Shown: in pieces, positions 46,141-59,264 of the stretch | How positions within the stretch are numbered: position 1 is the first letter of the stretch | Layout: the number at the start of each line of letters is the position of its first letter | NCBI GenBank assembly: GCA_035048485.1 | Contig: CM068587.1 | Location: forward strand, 54,415,001-54,479,000 | From: Pteria penguin | Lineage: Eukaryota > Mollusca > Bivalvia > Pterioida > Pteriidae | Reading direction: 5' to 3' | DNA: 64,000 nucleotides | Program-made: the position numbers and the translations under genes | Notes under the pieces: model-generated | The model's input: only the letters and a program-made list of their open reading frames with translations | Databases searched by the model: none | Told to the model about the DNA's origin: nothing

Positions 46141-46510
46141 TATTTTGTTTGTTTGGGGAGGGGGGTTGTTTTCTTTGGTTTTGTTTTTTTTTTTGTCTTT
46201 TTTGTCTTTTTTTGGGGGGATGTTGTTGTTTGTTTATTTTTTATTTGTTTTGTTTTGGCGGTTGTTTTTTGTTTGTATGTTTTTTTGTATGTTTGTTTTC
46301 TGGAAAGGGGGGGGGGGGGCAGATCCCATCTTTGGCTACTGATCCCACATTAAGCTTTTGATCCCACTTTAAACTTCTGATCCCACATTAACTTCCGATC
46401 CCACTCTTCGCTTCTGTTACTACCTTTTGCCTCAGATCCCACCTTTAGCTTTTGATTCCACTAGCCTCTGACCTCACCTTTAGCCTCAGATCCCACTATC
46501 AGCTTGGCGG
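46141..46510 (+). repeat. first copy of T/G tract plus GATCCCAC repeats
   Basis: A TTTGTTTG-rich tract and G tract followed by CAGATCCCATCTTTGGCTAC and a series of GATCCCACNTTNAGCTTCT units. The whole block, from GGCGGTTGTT (about 46257), is repeated from 46505. The T/G tract gives three overlapping Phe-rich open frames that are artefacts. Confidence 0.7.
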
Positions 46511-47135
46511 TTGTTCTTGTTTTTTTTTTGTATGTTTGTTTTCTGGAGGGGGGACAGATCCCATCTTTGGCTACTGATGCCACATTTAGCTTTTGATCCC
46601 ACTTTAAACTTCTGATCCCATATTAACTTCCGATCCCACTCTTAGCTTCTGGTACAACCTTTTGCCTCAGATCCCACCTTTAGCTTCTGATACCACTAGC
46701 CTCTGATCCCACCTTTAGCCTCAGATCCCACCTTTAGCTTCTGATACCACTAGCCTCTGACCCCATCTTTAGCCTCAGATCCCACTATCAGCTTCTGATT
46801 CCACCTCTAGATTCCGATCCCACCTTAAGCCTCTGACCCACCCTTAGCTTCTGATACCACTAGCCTCTGACCCCACCTTAAGCCTCTGACCCACCCTTAG
46901 CTTCTGATACCACTAGCCTCTGACCCCACCTTAAGCCTCTGACCCACCCTTAGCTTCTGATACCACTAGCCTCTGACCCCACCTTAAGCCTCTGACCCAC
47001 CCTTAGCTTCTGATTCCACCTCTAGATTCCGATCCCACCTTAAGCCTCTGACCCACCCTTAGCTTCTGATTCCACCTCTAGATTCCGATCCCACCTTAAG
47101 CCTCTGACCCACCCTTAGCTTCTAATTCACTTTTT
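46505..47135 (+). repeat. second block and array of 18-19-bp and 53-bp GATCCCACC repeats
   Basis: Repeats GGCGGTTGTT...CAGATCCCATCTTTGGCTAC, then a run of short units (GATCCCACCTTTAGCTTCT type) that form a higher-order 53-bp unit, CTTCTGATACCACTAGCCTC with TGACCCCACCTTAAGCCTCT and GACCCACCCTTAG, about four to five times between 46790 and 47000. Confidence 0.8.
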
Positions 47136-47156
47136 GTTTCTCATCGCAGATTCAGA

Positions 47157-47285
47157 AGGGCAAGCATGGTGTAGTGGTTAAGCCCTTGGCTTCCGGCGCA
47201 GACGATCCGGGTTCGACTCCCGGGTTGCGCCTCTATGTTTAAGAGGTTGATTACCTCCTGCTTCCATGTCACGATATACCTTAAA
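47157..47285 (+). mobile_element. truncated SINE, second family
   Basis: GGTGTAGTGGTTAAGCCCTT, GGGTTCGACTCCCGGG (B box) and CCTGCTTCCATGTCACGATA match the front of 32954-33130. The 3' part and tail are missing. Confidence 0.75.
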
Positions 47286-47480
47286 TATATTCCATCAGTT
47301 GCCCGGTACACTATTTTGTGGCGTAAACATGTAACACCATGTCCTCTGATTTTCGTTAGTTATAAGGTATTCCATCAGTTGCCCGGTACACTATTCCGTG
47401 ACATATAACACCATGTCCTCTGGTTTTCGTTAGTTATAATGTATTCCATCAGTTTCCCGGTACATTATTCCGTGACATTG
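47286..47480 (+). repeat. about 80-bp tandem repeat, 2.5 copies
   Basis: TATTCCATCAGTTGCCCGGT followed by ACACTATT and CATGTCCTCTGATTTTCGTT occurs twice and a third time partly. Confidence 0.75.
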
Positions 47481-48797
47481 ATTGTATATTTACGACTATT
47501 ATTGACAGTTCACCGATTAATTGCACTGCGAGTTACACGCAATGCACCACTCTCCACTGCACAATGCACTTCATCGTCGAAGTGATCTCTAAGCGATTAC
47601 TGTCGTCTTTTATGACTGTGTCCATTTACTCGTGTAATGTGGTAAGCATTCAACTGGCAGTAAAATGCATATTTTCCAAATGTTTGTGTTCTGTGTTGTT
47701 ATCAGCATAAGGATTACGTCATCTATATGTGACATCTATATGATAGAAGCCCGTGTTTCGTTTTCCGCTTACTCATTAAATACAAACCCTCTATATTTTA
47801 TACCGGAAAATTAAAAATAAAAAAATCCGAGCAAGTCTACCTCCCCACGTGCTTCTGGCAGGGGACAGACAAATGAAAACAAGATAATGTTAAAACAAAA
47901 TGCTCATAGGTGTAGGAAGCAGGACCCCACTTTTTCTGACTTTAATGTTTAATCGAAAAATCTCCAAAATTAAATAAATAAAATTTTATGTCTACAAATA
48001 GTGTTTTAACGTACTAAAGTAAATGTTTTATTTATACATGTAATTGGAGGGAACCTAGGTCTATTTTTCCCACTATTTTTTTATTATCATCATCGTCATT
48101 ATTTTTATTAATATTTTCTACATTGCCTGACGAATTTTTCCTGAATTGATCTTTTTTTTATAATTTTGCCCCCCCCCCCCCTTTCCCCACTGATGTTTTA
48201 CTGGTAGCCACCGTGGACCCCGATACTATCTAATGTTATCATACGTAGCAAGCCAATCGGAAAACCATCGCCAATTTTTACAAAAATAGACAGAAATGGA
48301 GGAGTAGTTACGATTGGAGGCAAGTCTTGAGTTACATGTAACTTCTAGCAATACTTTCCGTGTACTGATTTTAGTGCAACCAAATGTTGGCCAAAGTGGA
48401 GAGGTTTTCGATGTATGATCATTCACATGAATAACTGTGGCTTGTGGTCGTGCTTGTATATCAATGTATGAATGCATGACTGTAGTGTTACTGTGAGTCA
48501 GATATAAGCATAAACGGAAATGCTAGGTATTTCCCCTTTAATATAAATAACCCTTCCACTAAATTATATATGTAATTTGTAAACAGTAACCGGTCCATAC
48601 TCCTTGCTGCATTTATGCAAAATCTGAAAAGCATGGAAATGCTAGGCACATGATAGGATTCATTCCCGCTTCCCTTGAAGTCAGCCACCATTTCTCTGCA
48701 GTACCTTCGAGATTGATTTAGGATCCACCATACTGCACTGTCTCCCCGGACCTGACCTTAGTGTATTGATAGATACTGTCGTCTAGACTCTACATAT
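47481..48797. other. intergenic, no gene supported
   Basis: C tract at 48171-48182. The minus-strand open frame 48226-48477 (83 codons) has no recognisable motif. Nothing else found. Confidence 0.35.
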
Positions 48798-48994
48798 CCA
48801 TGCGCGGATACAGAGAGGGAGGGGGGTGGGTACCGGGGCTCTGGACATCCCCCCCCTGGCATCCGAAAATTTTACCAAAAGAGGTAATATTTGGGCATTT
48901 TTGGGTTGGACTCCCCCCTACCCCTCGTCTAAGAGAAAAAATGACCTTTCTTGGTTGGACCACCTCTGACAAAAAAATCTGCATCCGCGCATGA
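48798..48994. mobile_element. MITE with GCGCGGATGCAGA termini
   Basis: CATGCGCGGATACAGAG on the left and ATCTGCATCCGCGCATG on the right are inverted repeats. The interior has G- and C-rich stretches and TTGGTTGGACCACC-type blocks, with no open frame of substance. Confidence 0.7.
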
Positions 48995-50329
48995 TATCTG
49001 TCTGTCCGCTATCTCCTACGGACCAGATATGTACTACCAATGTTATAAGTGATTGGTGTAGAGCCAGAAGTAAACACACTAGATCTATTATATCTTTTCT
49101 ATTTTTTATTTCGTATATAATGTAAGCAATTGAATTGACGGGGGTCACATCTCTGAGGGATCGGAAATTACGTGAAGTTTTTATACGACATATATCTGTA
49201 TACGGAGCTTCGTGGATTTTCCTTCGGTTTTGTGGGAAGGTCTAATGAAATATTATATCTGTATGTACGACACCTCGTGGATTTTCCTTCGGTTTTGTGG
49301 GTTTTCCTTCGGTTTTGTGGTGGTTTCAACTGGAAAATAGGACAGTTTTTTCCAGAAGGAGATTAGGCGAAAATTCTTTGTACAACTAGATCTTTTAATA
49401 GATATTATGTCTCTTTTAAAAATAAAACTTTAAACAGGGACGGATGCAGAATCTGAGTTTAGAAAGAGCGGGGGTGAAATATTATAGAGGCGGGGGTTTT
49501 AGGGCCCCCTTAAGACCTCAAGTGGGTCCAGGGCGAAGCCGTGGTGGGGCACAAGGAGCGCAGCCCCCGTATAAATAAGAGTTTTCATACATTTTATATA
49601 ACATGTACCATAACTGAAAAAAATATATAAAGAGACTTAATTAACTGTAATAAAGACAAGGTCACACAATGATGCCATAAAATATACCCATAAAACTTAT
49701 TAGTTTTTATTCTGAAAACGCATTAAATAATTTGAACTTTTGAAATTTTAAGGGGGTGCGGGAGGGGCACATTGAAGTCCGAAATGGATCCGGAACAGAT
49801 TTTTTTTGTGGGGATGAATCTTCCAGAAGTTGTTGTTGTTGTTTTTTCTTATTATTATTATTTATTTATTCATTTATTTATATTATTATTATTTTAACTG
49901 ACGTGCTCCTGGCTACGCCTCTGCAGATCATGTTGCAGTGCAATGCGACCGATGCATCAATGGAGTGTGATGTTGATCACACAGAACGTGTGTTCAGGAA
50001 ATGCGCATTGTCGGAATTCTTACTAAATTGGAATTTACTTTTAACTAAATATAGGCAAATAAATCGGTCAGTCAATTGCATCACTCTCTTCCATTGGCTC
50101 ATCCTCGCTGGCTGCCTACCTACTTATTACACGACGTATAGGTCACGTGATTTACTTTTTCCGGCACAAGCTTCCGTTTATTTTTAAAAAAGTTGCCTTT
50201 GCAAAATTGAAAAATGTAAACAGTGTTAAATTTGATTTACATTATGGGGGCGTATAAAGGGATTGCAATAAACAAAATTTCCTAAAATAGTCTTTGATAC
50301 TTTGTTCATAAATACGATTATTTAATACC
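48995..50329. other. intergenic with G-rich MITE relics
   Basis: 49200-49325 repeats TTTTCCTTCGGTTTTGTGG three times. 49438-49580 (GGGACGGATGCAGAATCTGA start) and 49740-49925 look like relics of GGATCCAGA-type MITEs. The open frame 49756-50187 is not supported as a gene. Confidence 0.4.
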
Positions 50330-50730
<401 letters not shown>

Positions 50731-50972
50731 GACCAGTTGTTCCAAACTTTAACCACTGGTTAATCACTAACCAACGGTTAAATTTCATCTAACTATATCT
50801 TAGTAATAAGAAGATTTTAAGTCATAGTCTGTATACTGGTTTGTAGATTATGAAACAAGCACTGTAATGTAATTTAGATATTTATACAAAAAATCCTATG
50901 AATTAAAATTAATTGTCTCTAAAACTTTAACCACTGGTTATCTTAACCAGTGGTTAAGGTTCGAACAACTGG
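50731..50972. mobile_element. MITE with GTTCGAAC / TTAACCACTGG termini
   Basis: Left end ACCAGTTGTTCCAAACTTTA then ACCACTGGTTAA; right end TTAACCAGTGGTTAAGG then TTCGAACAACTGGCT. An internal TTTAACCACTGGTTATC sits beside the right end, so the terminus itself is doubled. 242 bp, no open frame. A worn copy is at 113-295. Confidence 0.75.
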
Positions 50973-52837
50973 CTCTGGTAACGGCATCATTTTATACCAA
51001 AGTTCAATGCTTGGGTTTGTCATTTTGTCACGTGTTTCTGGTGTAAAACCCTCATCAGTACTGATAAGATATGTTCATATAACAAATTGCAACACAAAAG
51101 AGAAGGGCTATGTAGGCAACCGACATTTTTTTAGTAAAGAGTATGAAAATTGAAACTATAATTGCACCGTGTTACCGACTGCAATCAAGCTCTGAAATCT
51201 TTTTCGATAGTTGCGGTTTGCATACTCAGGATATCGTTTTCACCATGACAGAATGCCACGAAATTACAATACTACATGTGCGGAGTCAGGAGGGCAGACT
51301 AGAGTTCTGAACTCACACTGAGATTCGGCACAAAACACATTTCTTGCTATATTTTGTTTGTTGTCCAAAAAGTGATTATTCACCCCGAGACAGTTATGGT
51401 TATACCCCAAAAATTCATTTAGAATACCCTCCCCCCTCCTTGACAAAATATCTGGATCCATGCCTGGATATGTCGCCATGTGTTTGTTTTCATTTCTATC
51501 TATGTTGATAATAACAAGCATGTTGTTTTCTCATATTTTTAACGCCAATTATAACAACAATAAACCACTAATGGTTATAGAAAGATACGACTTGTAAACA
51601 AATGCACAGCTAGTATAAGAACACAGCGAGTAAGGGGCTGTCTAAGCAGTTCTTAATATACGAGTTCCTATTGCCTGTGTGAAAGAGGTAAAAACCTCAA
51701 ACATTCAGAATACTTGAAATGTACTATGTACATAAAGATACATGGACCATGGAAAATCATGATATGCCCAACCCACTACATTCAGTGCAGGAAAAAATAA
51801 TAACAAAACCCAAGACTAAAACAAAAAAGAAAAAACAAACAAACAAAAGCAAACAACACCTCCTCTCCCCTCCCCCTCCTCAAATACACCCCTTCAACCC
51901 CCCCCCCCCACCCCCAAATAATAATAGAAACCAAAACAAAACAAAATGATAATAATAATTAAAAACTAACGCCCAACACATTCCTAGTAATTCTCTTGAA
52001 CAGCTGTGGATAATGCCCAACATAAGAACGGGCAATGTAATTTTCTCTTACTCAGTTTAAATTATAAATCGAGCATGCTACAGGGCATTGGGAATATTAT
52101 TTGAGCAGTAGAGGCAAGATGTGAAAACTGAACACCATTAAGTGAAATATATATAAACATCAAATGTTGAATCCTTTGTTCTTGATCACCGTTTGGGCAC
52201 CCTCCATAGTCGACTTTTAACACATAGCTTAAATCGGTAATTGCCTTCGGGATTCCAATTAACACCACATAATCAACATCGTAAGCAGAAAAGCAAAACA
52301 TACAGTACTGTTTTGATTTGAAAGATCTACATGTAGCCGTTGTAACTCGTGAAAACATTACACGTGGCGGCGGAAAGTATATACAGTAGAGGTATGCCAT
52401 GAGACACAATAGAGGAGTTCAGATTTAAATCAACTAAATGGCATGGATTGTAATAGGCAAAACAAATGTGGAAATGAAATGTGAATAAAAAAGAAAATAA
52501 GATGACCTGAGAGAATAAACAGTTTTCACACGTTACAAAATTGTTCGATTTGACGACAATTCGATGCCGGCTAAGGACTGTCACGTGACACATATTTGGT
52601 TAACGTAGCCAGTTTACGGACCTTCTTGACTGACTCGAAAGCGATGTAATTGCATGGACACATATTAAACAAAATTAATGAATATCCTCCATGATTAGAA
52701 GTGGATCTACAAAAAAATCGACGTAGACAGTTCATAACAATATACATGTATCTACATTATAACTTGCATTAACTACATGCATACGCATCTGGTTTGAGTC
52801 TTACATAATGCCGGCTACATTCGTGAGATGAGGTCCG
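50973..52837. other. intergenic, no gene supported
   Basis: Low-complexity A/C-rich stretch at 51795-51945 and an unassigned G/C-tract region near 51420 (CTGGATCCATGCC, perhaps a MITE end). Open frames on both strands show no domain. Confidence 0.35.
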
Positions 52838-53450
52838 AAACGTTCCAAATATATTATGGGGTATGACTTTGGTTTTATCGTCAGCGACTAATATTACTGT
52901 AAATATATGAATATCAGTATTTGAATTAACTGGAGAAGCATACATAAATGAAATAGTCTTAATTATTTTCTCACTTTGGGCAATAATCGTAGTAATACAT
53001 AAAATCGAAAAATAAAATTTACTTATTGGGTGTTTTGTATTAATGTCACACTTATTCCCTTTGCCATGTGAAGTTAGTAGAAAATTACCCTTGAAAGGTT
53101 TGACTTAAGTGTTATTATACTTTTATCCTGACACAGTGTGGGTTCACATTCATTTACATAACCAGTGCTGATTTCATTTGTTTCTTCTGTATGGAAGGTC
53201 ATTGGTCGCTGTCATGGCTACCCATACAGGAGACGCTCACTCATCCCGGGCACCTGGTCTCACCTCTGAATTTCAGGGGTCCGTGAATGTTCACTGTAGT
53301 AGATTGTTAGTGCCATAGTCACTTTACACCTGTTATTTTCGTATTTTGCATTAGGAATAGAAGGTAAATCCTGAAGGGTATGCCCCATGCAAAGTCACTT
53401 GGCTGGATCATCTAAGCGTTTGTGAATGAACCGCTCTCTATTTTGATACT
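52838..53450 (+). repeat. dispersed repeat pair of 35215-35575 with inserted core element
   Basis: 52838-52985 and 53385-53450 match 35396-35570 and 35230-35345 inverted. Between them, 53100-53330 is a reverse copy of the dispersed core element (TTTCAGGGGTCCGTGAATGT, CAGGAGACGCTCACTCATCC, GTTAGTGCCATAGTCAC). Confidence 0.65.
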
Positions 53451-53721
53451 ATTGGACAACCACCTCCCTTCTCCATCTAAACGTTTAGACGAGTAAGAGA
53501 TACAGATTTCTACGACAAACTTACGATTAAAACACTAGTTATACTAATCGCGCCCGATCCGGATTTCCGCTACCCTTCAAAATCGACCACTATATAAAAC
53601 ACAGATGTAACTCGAACTATATCTTTGGGACACTCTAGTGAGACTCTCGGGTACAAAAATTAGAATATCTAATACAATAATTGCATGAAATTTATTATCA
53701 TAGATAAATCATTATGGAAAA

Positions 53722-53722
<1 letters not shown>

Positions 53723-53817
<95 letters not shown>
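53723..53817. repeat. (TA)n microsatellite
   Basis: About 95 bp of TA dinucleotides, present only in this copy of the duplication. Confidence 0.97.
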
Positions 53818-53819
<2 letters not shown>

Positions 53820-54839
53820 AACCTATAGCAAAATAAACATTTCATTGAGTGAGAGCCCTCTCTAAACTATCTCCAAATGTATTGCACATGTACTTTTAAA
53901 TAGGTTTTAATCAGTTTGTTTTATTGTGTCACTTGAAGACTTGATAGAAATTCATTATTTAGTGTTCTTCCTTTCTTGGCTTTATTACTTACAAACTTCT
54001 TCAAGGTTTTGTATTTTTTTTAACAATTTTGTGAGCGCAACATCTTTCCATTGAAGAGTTTTTAACAATTGTGAAAGCACAGATTTCCCATGGAAGTTTT
54101 GCCATAATCCTCGCATTTCCTTTGAAAATTTTCTACAATCTTCCATACTTTGCTTTTCTTTGAACATTAGATACAATTCTACATGTGCTATATTCTTTGA
54201 TAATCTATTACAATCCTGTATGTACCATCCTTCCTTTGAAGTTCATCCTAATCATACGATACATTATCCTTCCTATGAAGTGCAGTACAACCATGCATAC
54301 ACTCTCTTTTCGGTGACGTTTTATTACAATCCTGTATACACCATCCTTCCTTTTAAGTTCATCCTAATCATACGATGCACCATCCTGTTTGCATTATCTT
54401 TCCTTTGAAGGTTTATTTCAATACTGAATACACTATGTCTATCAGTTTTATGACAATCCTGTATGCATGATATGTTTTTGTTCATTTTAATTTCACGTGC
54501 CCTATATTCCCTTTGATGATATACCACAAACTTGTGTTTATCAGTTTTCATTGGTATGAGGGATTATTTCAATCCTGAGTGCATTATTCTGGTTTTTTTT
54601 TTTTTAAATATTTTACAGTGCTAGGCGCACTTCCTCTCCGTTTGAGGTTTTTATCATCCTGAATGAGTTATTTTATCCTGCATACACCATCTTTTCTTTG
54701 AATCTTTTCTTCAGTCCTGCTTGCCTCAATACACCATCATTCCTTGATGGTTTACTACAATCCCGCATATATACACATTTTTTCCTTGAAGACGTATTTC
54801 AATCCTTTATTACAATCCGGTACACATTGTCCTATTATA

Positions 54840-55340
54840 GGCTTTATTACAATGCAGCACACATTGTCCTTTCTTGAAGGCTTTATTACAATCAGGGCAT
54901 ACATTGTCCTTTCTTGAATGCTTTATTACAATCCAGTACACATAATCCTTTCTAAAGGCTTTATCACAATGCAGCAAACATTATCATTTCTTAAAGGCTT
55001 TATTACAATCCAGCGAACATTGGCCTTCCTTGAAGGCTTTCTTACGATAAAGCACACATTCTTGACGGTTTTCTTGCAATTTGGCACACATTGTCCTTCA
55101 TTGAAGGCTTTATCACAATCCAGCACAAATATCTCCTTTCATAAAGGCTTTATGAAAATCTGGCATACATTGCCTATTTTATTATATTCCAGCACATATT
55201 GTCCTTTTGAAAGGTTTTATTATAATTCAGCACATAGTGTCCTTTTTGAAAGGTTTTATTATAATTCAGCACATTGTCCTTTTTTGGAAAGCTTTATTAT
55301 AATCTAGCACATATGTCCTTTTTGAAGGCTTTATAACATT
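54840..55340 (+). repeat. about 39-bp degenerate tandem repeat
   Basis: GGCTTTATTACAATCCAGCA then CACATTGTCCTTTCTTGAA, about 13 diverged units. It is the counterpart of 62690-63440. Confidence 0.85.
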
Positions 55341-55950
55341 CCAGCAAATGTTGTCCTTTTTTGGACGGCTTTGATACCGCATACATTGCCCTTTTTGATG
55401 GTCCTTTTTTACAGTCAAGCACGACTTTATTTAAATCCAGTATACGGTAACTTTTCTTACATTTGTTTCTATAAAAATCCAGGATAGAATGTTCTTCATT
55501 ATGAGAGTTTTTGACAATACAGCTGTCCATACATTTCCTTTTATGGAGAGATTTATTTGTTATCTTGTTGAATCAAATTATTGTCCTTTTTTTAGAATTT
55601 CCTGCAAGTTTATCCAAATATCCAAAATTTCAGAACTTTCCAGGGCTTATATTCCACCCATCATCTCTTTGACCGAACTTAAAACCTTTGTATGGGTTAC
55701 GATTGCCCTTTGACCCCCACTTTTTGTTCTCTCTCTCTTCAGACTTAACCTAAAATCTCTTAATCTTTTTAGCCCACGGAAGATATCCCTCCTGGGGTCG
55801 CTGGTGCTGAATTATTCTCTCTTAAAGCCTCGTTCAACATTTTCTCGTCTAACACATTTCAGAAGATATCCCTCCTTGGACGGCTGGTGCTGAATCCCTC
55901 TCTTAAAGCCTCGTTTAACATCTCCTCGTCTAAAATCATCCTGATTAGAT

Positions 55951-56349
55951 AAATGAAATTTAATTTATTGTAAAGGAATGAAAAGGAAGGAAACCATGTG
56001 AGGTTTTTTTTTTTTCTTTTTCAATTCATTTTAATATATTTTCTACGGTGGTGTTATTATTAAATTCTGAAATATAACTGCATAAAACTTCTTTTGATTT
56101 AAATCATTTAAAACAGGAACATACAAGTGACGGTAAAGTGGATAAGGTGTTGAATTTGTAATCTGAAAGCCTCGCCAGCTATGGCTTCAATTCAATGTAT
56201 CTATTCTCACATCTTACAAGATAGAGGAGATACGTACATAACATATACAATAGAACATACATATTACACATACACAAGAGCGTACAACAGGTACTTTAAC
56301 CCCCGAAAAAATTAAAATTTAATTTCTTATCCAAAACAAAAAACACTTA
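55951..56349 (+). repeat. possible tRNA-like SINE head, degraded
   Basis: At about 56127-56195, GACGGTAAAGTGGATAAGGT, GAATTTGTAATCTGAAAGCC and GGCTTCAATTC resemble a tRNA with a TGT anticodon loop and weak A and B boxes. No clear tail. This may be a third tRNA-derived family. Confidence 0.35.
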
Positions 56350-56560
56350 TGCCGTTATAGGTGGATCTAGAAGTTATTGAAAGAAGTGGCGGGGGGATGT
56401 TGCAGTCTTATATGACTAATGTTTTGCACTATTCGGTGTGGAAAGGGGAGTAAATTGGGTTGAAGCCCTAAACTGGTCGAAAATTACCTTTTTTTGGTAA
56501 AATTTTCAGACCAAACAAGGAGGGGTTACAACCCCTGCTACCCCTCTAAATTCGCCAATG
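56350..56560. mobile_element. G-rich MITE-like relic
   Basis: TAGGTGGATCTAGAAGTTAT at the left and CTCTAAATTCGCCAATG at the right, with GGCGGGGGGATGTTGCAG between, in the style of the other GGATC-type elements here. Confidence 0.4.
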
Positions 56561-57317
56561 TATGCTCTCTCTCCTGCCTTGGGAGGGTAAGGGGACGACC
56601 ACTTGATTCTGAGGGGAGGGAGGGAGCTGGGACTTTTTTAAAAATAAATATTCTGACCCTGAAAATGCTGGAAATAAAAATCTGGCTTTGACTGAAGTGA
56701 AAATAAATATTCTGGCTACTAGCATGTACATATACCACATCATGTAAATATTAATCTGGATGTTCTGTATAAAATATGTTGATGTTTTCCGGCTCGCTTC
56801 GCTCGCCAAATTGCTCCCTATACTATAATCTATAGATGTTTAACTGTATAACTCATATTTCAGCGGAATTTATGGCACTGGACAAATCGTGCTATCCAAT
56901 ATGTTTAGCTAAACTTGATAGAATTGTTGCTTTATAAAAAATACATTTCCATCTCCATTTTGAGGGGCAGACAGGGGCAAGGGCTCTTCCATCTGCTTTC
57001 TGAGAGATTTTCTCTTCAGATTCTTGTTTGGAATATTGTTATTGGAGTTCCCTTGCCTCCAATTTCCGAATCCTTTTCCCAACGTTCCCTTGTGTTGTCC
57101 GCTCTTCGTTTATATGTCAGACACACCGATATTTTAACGTTAAAATGAGTGGCCAAAAGGGGTATTAATTGAATTTGTTTCATCTCTCACCTGAGCACAT
57201 ATGCGAAGATGATGTTGAAATTAAATCATGTGCATTTCAAAATTTATGGTGGATATATTTGTTAACAGTGTATGACAAGTGAAACCAACAAAAATGTGTA
57301 CATGTGTCTTCACTTAA

Positions 57318-57356
<39 letters not shown>

Positions 57357-58248
57357 AATGGGCCTATATAGTTCATGTTCACCTTAGATATAGAAAACAT
57401 TGCACAATGATATTGAACAATGACTGTAGATGGCCATAAGTCTCTGGTTTTTTGTAAAATTGTATATGAGGAACATTCTCAAATTTAATCTAAAATTAGA
57501 CAAAGTTAAATATGTGAAAAATCAATATATCAAAAATATTTATGAAATGCTTTTTGCATTTAAATAACATATTTCAAAGTAAGTCAAAATGAATAAAGTA
57601 TTATCATTCGCACAGGAAGCCAAAACAGCAACACTTCCTCACACATCCTTCTATAGTGATAAGTGGAAATTCTCTCCTTTAATACCATAGACTGAGAGAG
57701 ACTATACGCTTCACCATAGAAACTAGTAGTATAAAAACCTATGTCATTAAAGTAGTGTTTGCATATCATTTGTTGAGTTTACCTTATGTGTTAGAATGTG
57801 TTTTGTTAACATAATATAATTATAGAAAGGATGTGCGTTAATGGCATATATTACAATGCAGTTCTAACAAGTATTTATTGGTGACAAAAAGTAAAGAAAA
57901 TAGATAATCTGTCCCAGGGGATATCGAGGAAATAAATATTCTATCCTTCAAAAATCTGAAAATGAATAATCTGACTCGACCAAATTTGTCAGTCCCCCCC
58001 ACCCCCACCCTCTACAGAATCAAATGGTCGTTCCCTAATGGCCAGGGTAAGTATCTCGGATACTGTGGCAGAGGTATTCCGTTGTAATAAAAGCCGTTGG
58101 AAATGCAAGCAGTACGTAAAAATTACAACTATCCGGGACATGTACATGCATACATACATAGACAATAAGGGCGGGGGCAATAAAGAGGAATTGCACTCCA
58201 CTCCTTTAAAAAGGAAGGGGCAATGATTTAAAAGTGAAAAGAGAAATA
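56561..58248. other. intergenic, poly(A) tract, element fragments
   Basis: Pure A tract at 57319-57353. Around 57595-57660 a fragment (CAGCAACACTTCCTCACACA) recalls the 2-kb element. Repeated phrases AAATAAATATTCTGGCT / AAATAAATATTCTGACC occur near 56640-56725 and 57930. No gene supported. Confidence 0.4.
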
Positions 58249-58866
58249 TTACCACAGTGGTCGAGTATCGACTCTCCTCTTCTGAAACAATTTCATCTTC
58301 TTTGCGATGTACCCAGTGATAACGCCTGAGATCAACATTGCCACGTTCACCATTATATCCTGCAAATATTGAAACTCTGAATGAAAATTCATTCTCTCTC
58401 TCTTCCTTGCTTTCTCTTAGTTATAGGGCAAATACGGAATTTATTTCCTAAAAATAGATAGATAGATAGAGAGACAGACAGACAGACAAATAGAGAGAGA
58501 GAGAGAGAGAGAGGTGTGGATGGGTTAGAACATATTTCGTAATTATAACAAAGGAATCAAGACATCGATTTCTTTTTTAAGCGGAAGTGGACGGAACAAG
58601 TTATCTCGGACCCATCTTAAAAGAAAATGTCCCGTTTATACGTGTACATTATATACCGGACCATTAGAAATTTGTAATGCATATCATGAAATTTTACCGC
58701 AGCAGTGGAGGCATGAGTTGGGCACTGTGTAGATGCTTCTAGGATGTTAAGCTGCACCAATGCCCACTCCATATATCCGAGCTCTGGTTCCGTGCTGAAA
58801 TATCAAACAAATTGATAGCTTACAAAGGAATAAAATAAATAAATACAAAATTAAAAAAACAATAAT

Positions 58867-58898
<32 letters not shown>

Positions 58899-59080
58899 TA
58901 GTAGTAAGACTAAGTTATCTTAAAATATTTTTCGCCACTTAATGTTTTTAGAAGTTTTTCATTATTGATTTAGATTTAAACAATAACTTACCACCCTGCA
59001 AATTCCAGCAACGGATACAGGATTATTCCTGTATTCAACAAATATAGTAGCAATATAGCTACCCTCACCTTGGACTCCAT
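58249..59080 (-). CDS. 98-residue two-pass membrane protein, three exons
   Basis: Minus-strand exons 59080-58992, 58794-58698 and 58359-58249 (stop TAA 58251-58249) join in frame (phases 2 and 0) with GT-AG borders. The product starts MESKVRVAILLLYLLNTG. Hydrophobic helix 1 spans about residues 6-28, and helix 2 (IMVNVAMLISGVITGYIA) about 64-81, followed by a basic KKMKLFQKRR segment. Between them lies an acidic-to-polar loop with Cys30 and Cys54. The positive charges after helix 2 suggest a cytoplasmic C-terminus. I do not recognise the family; it could be a small ER or mitochondrial membrane protein. Short open length lowers certainty, but three consistent splice junctions and coherent hydrophobicity favour a real gene. 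Confidence 0.65.
58450..58512. repeat. GATA / GACA / GA microsatellite in flank-intron
   Basis: ATAGATAGATAGATAGAGAG, then ACAGACAGACAG, then (AG)n, within intron 2 of the membrane-protein gene. Confidence 0.9.
58868..58907. repeat. (AGC)n(AGT)n microsatellite
   Basis: AGCAGCAGCAGCAGC followed by AGTAGTAGT repeats, in intron 1 of the membrane-protein gene. Confidence 0.92.
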
Positions 59081-59154
59081 TTTACAACTTCGAAAAAAGT
59101 AGCGACATACAAGCTGATATGCTGTAGCGCGTAACTACGACATCAAACGCAGTG

Positions 59155-59162
59155 TGACGTCA
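59155..59162. promoter_or_regulatory. perfect CRE (TGACGTCA)
   Basis: Palindromic cAMP-response element about 75-82 bp upstream of the ATG at 59080 on the minus strand, a normal promoter distance. A CREB/ATF role is inferred from the motif alone. Confidence 0.5.
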
Positions 59163-59264
59163 TAGATACAGAATTGTTAGCGACGCCTGATGGTAGATGT
59201 CTATTAATAAAAAGTTGGATAACTCTGTATGCTTGAAGAAAAACATTATCAATTGGTCGTTTAG

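Larger units (their letters stand above)
53601..55950 (+). repeat. left copy of a segmental duplication
   Basis: Matches 60006-64000 in order: ACAGATGTAACTCGAACTAT, GAAATTTATTATCATAGATA, a 76-bp repeat zone (54170-54420), TGCTAGGCGCACTTCCTCTC, a zone of about 39-bp repeats (54840-55340), GACAATACAGCTGTCCATAC and GAAGATATCCCTCCT. This copy has a large (TA)n at 53723-53817 that the other lacks, and only about three 76-bp units. Confidence 0.9.

Noticed and set aside
48226..48477. 83-codon minus-strand frame
   Set aside because: No domain, no splice or start support; composition is not distinctive.
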